5,133 nt of DNA from CAZCWX01 sp964502465 (GTDB lineage: Bacteria; Desulfobacterota; Binatia; Bin18): the NCBI GenBank assembly GCA_964502465.1, contig CAZCWX010000330.1, positions 1-5,133 on the forward strand. The letters run 5' to 3'. Below are positions 4,252 to 5,133 of this stretch, in pieces. Numbering within the stretch: the first letter of the stretch is position 1; each line of letters starts with the position of its first letter. The translations under genes were made by a program, and so were the position numbers. Below the pieces are notes generated by a model. It was not told the DNA's origin. It made no database searches and saw only the letters and a program-made list of their open reading frames with translations.

Positions 4252-5133
4252 CGGATAGAGCAGGCACTGTCCCTCCATCCTCACCACGCATGGAGCGGCG
4301 GCTGGCCGCCATTCTGCACGCCGATGTGCAAGGCTATAGCCGCCTCATCGAAGCCGATGAAGTCGCCACCCTGCGGGTCTTGACGCCGTCTCTAGAGATG
4401 ATGCGTGCGGTGGTCCAGCAGCACGGCGGCCATGCGGTGGGTTCGCGCGGCGATAGCCTCCTGGCCGAATTTTCCAGTGCGCGCAGTGCCGTGCAGTGCG
4501 CGGTCGAGATGCAACGGGAGTTGCAGAGTCGCAATGCCGTGGTACCGAGTGAACAGCGGATCCAGTTTCGCATGGGCATTCATGTGGGGGAGGTACTGGA
4601 GGACGGTGGGCAGTTGCACGGCGATGGGATCAACATTGCCGTGCGCTTGGAAAGTTTAGCAGAAGCCGGCGGGATTCTGATCTCGGGCACAGTCTATGAC
4701 CAGGTCAAGACCAAGCTGCCCCTCCAGTACGAAGCTCTGGGCGAACAACACCTCAAGAACCTTGCCGAGCCGGTGCGGGCGTACCGGGTACGATGGGAAA
4801 AGACAGACAGTCCCCAGTCCCCAGTCCCCAGTCCCCAGTCGCAAAAGGGCAGGCAAAAGCTGCGTCGGGTGGGCACGACGCTGCGCTCGCGCGTCGTGTT
4901 CGTGAGCGTGCTGCTGCTTGGCGGACTCGCGACCCTATGGTCCTTCTTCCCTTCTTCATTCCGTATTCCCCATTCCGCATTCCGCACTCCGGAGGCGCAG
5001 CCTCCGGCGTTGCCCCTGCCCGACAAACCCTCCATCGTCGTCCTGCCCTTCGACAACCTGAGTAAAGATCCCGAGCAGGACTACTTCAGTAACGGGATCA
5101 CCGAAGTGCTCACCTCTGACCTCTCCCGCATCT
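4248..5133 (+). CDS. Class III adenylate/guanylate cyclase-like protein with membrane segment and TolB-like domain, N-terminal part
   Basis: First 295 residues of a signalling protein of the cyclase-TM-TolB-like type, usually continued by TPR repeats; it runs off the right edge. Class III cyclase domain about 17-150 (RRLAAILHADVQGYSRL): metal-binding aspartates at Asp26 and Asp69 (RGDS), and the transition-state pair Asn129 and Arg133 in GDGINIAVRLESLAEAGG. The lysine that in canonical adenylate cyclases precedes the second Asp (K-T-x-G-D) is Gly here (GSRGD), so substrate choice cannot be assumed; related cyclase/TolB proteins also lack it. Then a Pro/Ser linker encoded by a heptamer repeat (189-198), basic residues, a membrane segment about 215-234, a second repeat-coded linker (238-248), and the start of a TolB-like domain from about 261 (PSIVVLPFDNLSKDPEQDYF). 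The cyclase should be cytoplasmic and the TolB-like part periplasmic. ATG 4248 is the first start but has no good Shine-Dalgarno; Met15 (4290) is an alternative just before the domain. Confidence 0.9.
   Translation, partial: MTDRAGTVPPSSPRMERRLAAILHADVQGYSRLIEADEVATLRVLTPSLEMMRAVVQQHGGHAVGSRGDSLLAEFSSARSAVQCAVEMQRELQSRNAVVPSEQRIQFRMGIHVGEVLEDGGQLHGDGINIAVRLESLAEAGGILISGTVYDQVKTKLPLQYEALGEQHLKNLAEPVRAYRVRWEKTDSPQSPVPSPQSQKGRQKLRRVGTTLRSRVVFVSVLLLGGLATLWSFFPSSFRIPHSAFRTPEAQPPALPLPDKPSIVVLPFDNLSKDPEQDYFSNGITEVLTSDLSRI
4809..4840 (+). repeat. Heptamer tandem repeat AGTCCCC, 4 full units plus 4 bases, inside the cyclase gene
   Basis: Four perfect copies of AGTCCCC (4809-4836) followed by AGTC. 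They encode the linker SPQSPVPSPQS, a 7-residue period because 7 bp cycles through all frames every 21 bp. On the minus strand this is four GGGG runs with 3-base spacers, a canonical G-quadruplex pattern. The heptamer resembles the short tandem heptamers (CCCCAGT type) described in cyanobacteria. Unit gain or loss would shift the frame. Confidence 0.9.
4958..4992 (+). repeat. Second heptamer tandem array, ATTCCGC-type, 5 units, inside the cyclase gene
   Basis: Units are ATTCCGT, ATTCCCC, ATTCCGC, ATTCCGC and ACTCCGG, the middle two identical. They encode FRIPHSAFRTP, again a 7-residue period, in the linker between the membrane segment and the TolB-like domain. The array is more degenerate than the first, so it is probably older or less prone to slippage. 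Confidence 0.8.
4989..5007. repeat. Perfect 8-bp stem-loop CCGGAGGC-GCA-GCCTCCGG inside the cyclase gene
   Basis: Two perfectly complementary 8-base GC-rich arms with a 3-base loop directly follow, and overlap the end of, the second heptamer array. It lies within coding sequence (PEAQPP linker). It has no U-tract and is not a terminator. Adjacent to a tandem array it could be part of a small dispersed repeat element, or could promote polymerase slippage. Confidence 0.7.

Noticed and set aside
4809..4992. The heptamer arrays as a CRISPR array
   Set aside because: Units are 7 bp, contiguous and without spacers; this is a minisatellite.
4656..5056. Minus-strand open frames rich in Gly-Thr-Gly-Asp-Trp repeats
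   Set aside because: They arise from the heptamer array read backwards (GGGGACT) and are antisense to the cyclase gene.

Overview
The window (about 54% G+C by eye) looks like a chromosomal region of a Gram-negative, proteobacteria-like or candidate-phylum bacterium. Pointers are an RND/MMPL-type inner-membrane exporter, a sigma-54 activator of the GAF-AAA+-Fis type, and a class III cyclase fused through a membrane segment to a TolB-like domain. Guesses such as the Desulfobacterota/Binatia/Tectomicrobia range rest on family flavour only and are weak.

Layout. Positions 1-1850 (minus) hold the N-terminal 616 residues of an RND-superfamily exporter whose 3' end lies outside the window. Positions 1851-2406 hold its long leader and two small membrane-protein genes on the same strand: a 25-residue peptide (2040-2117) and a 69-residue protein (2179-2388), each with a good Shine-Dalgarno sequence. 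Positions 2407-2599 are a divergent control region. It has a near-consensus sigma-54 promoter firing leftward (GG-N10-GC, 2439-2454), a palindrome at its predicted start site, and a larger palindrome flanked by similar direct repeats (2466-2509) that could be the activator's enhancer. Positions 2600-4120 (plus) encode the GAF/AAA+/Fis activator with an intact GAFTGA motif. Positions 4121-4247 carry a near-consensus sigma-70 promoter, and 4248 to the window end encodes the first 295 residues of a cyclase/TolB-like membrane protein.

How it may work together (inference). The GAF domain senses an unknown signal. The activator binds the palindromic region and drives sigma-54 transcription of the leftward unit: 69-aa membrane protein, 25-aa membrane peptide, RND exporter and whatever follows. 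The two small proteins are good candidates for undescribed partners of the exporter. The cyclase is probably a separate transcription unit. Its most notable property is a pair of 7-bp tandem repeats, one on each side of the membrane segment. Gain or loss of one unit in either array would shift the frame before the TolB-like domain, so the gene could be phase variable. The first array is also a textbook G-quadruplex pattern on the minus strand. Promoter positions suggest that both plus-strand genes may be translated from leaderless or nearly leaderless mRNAs.
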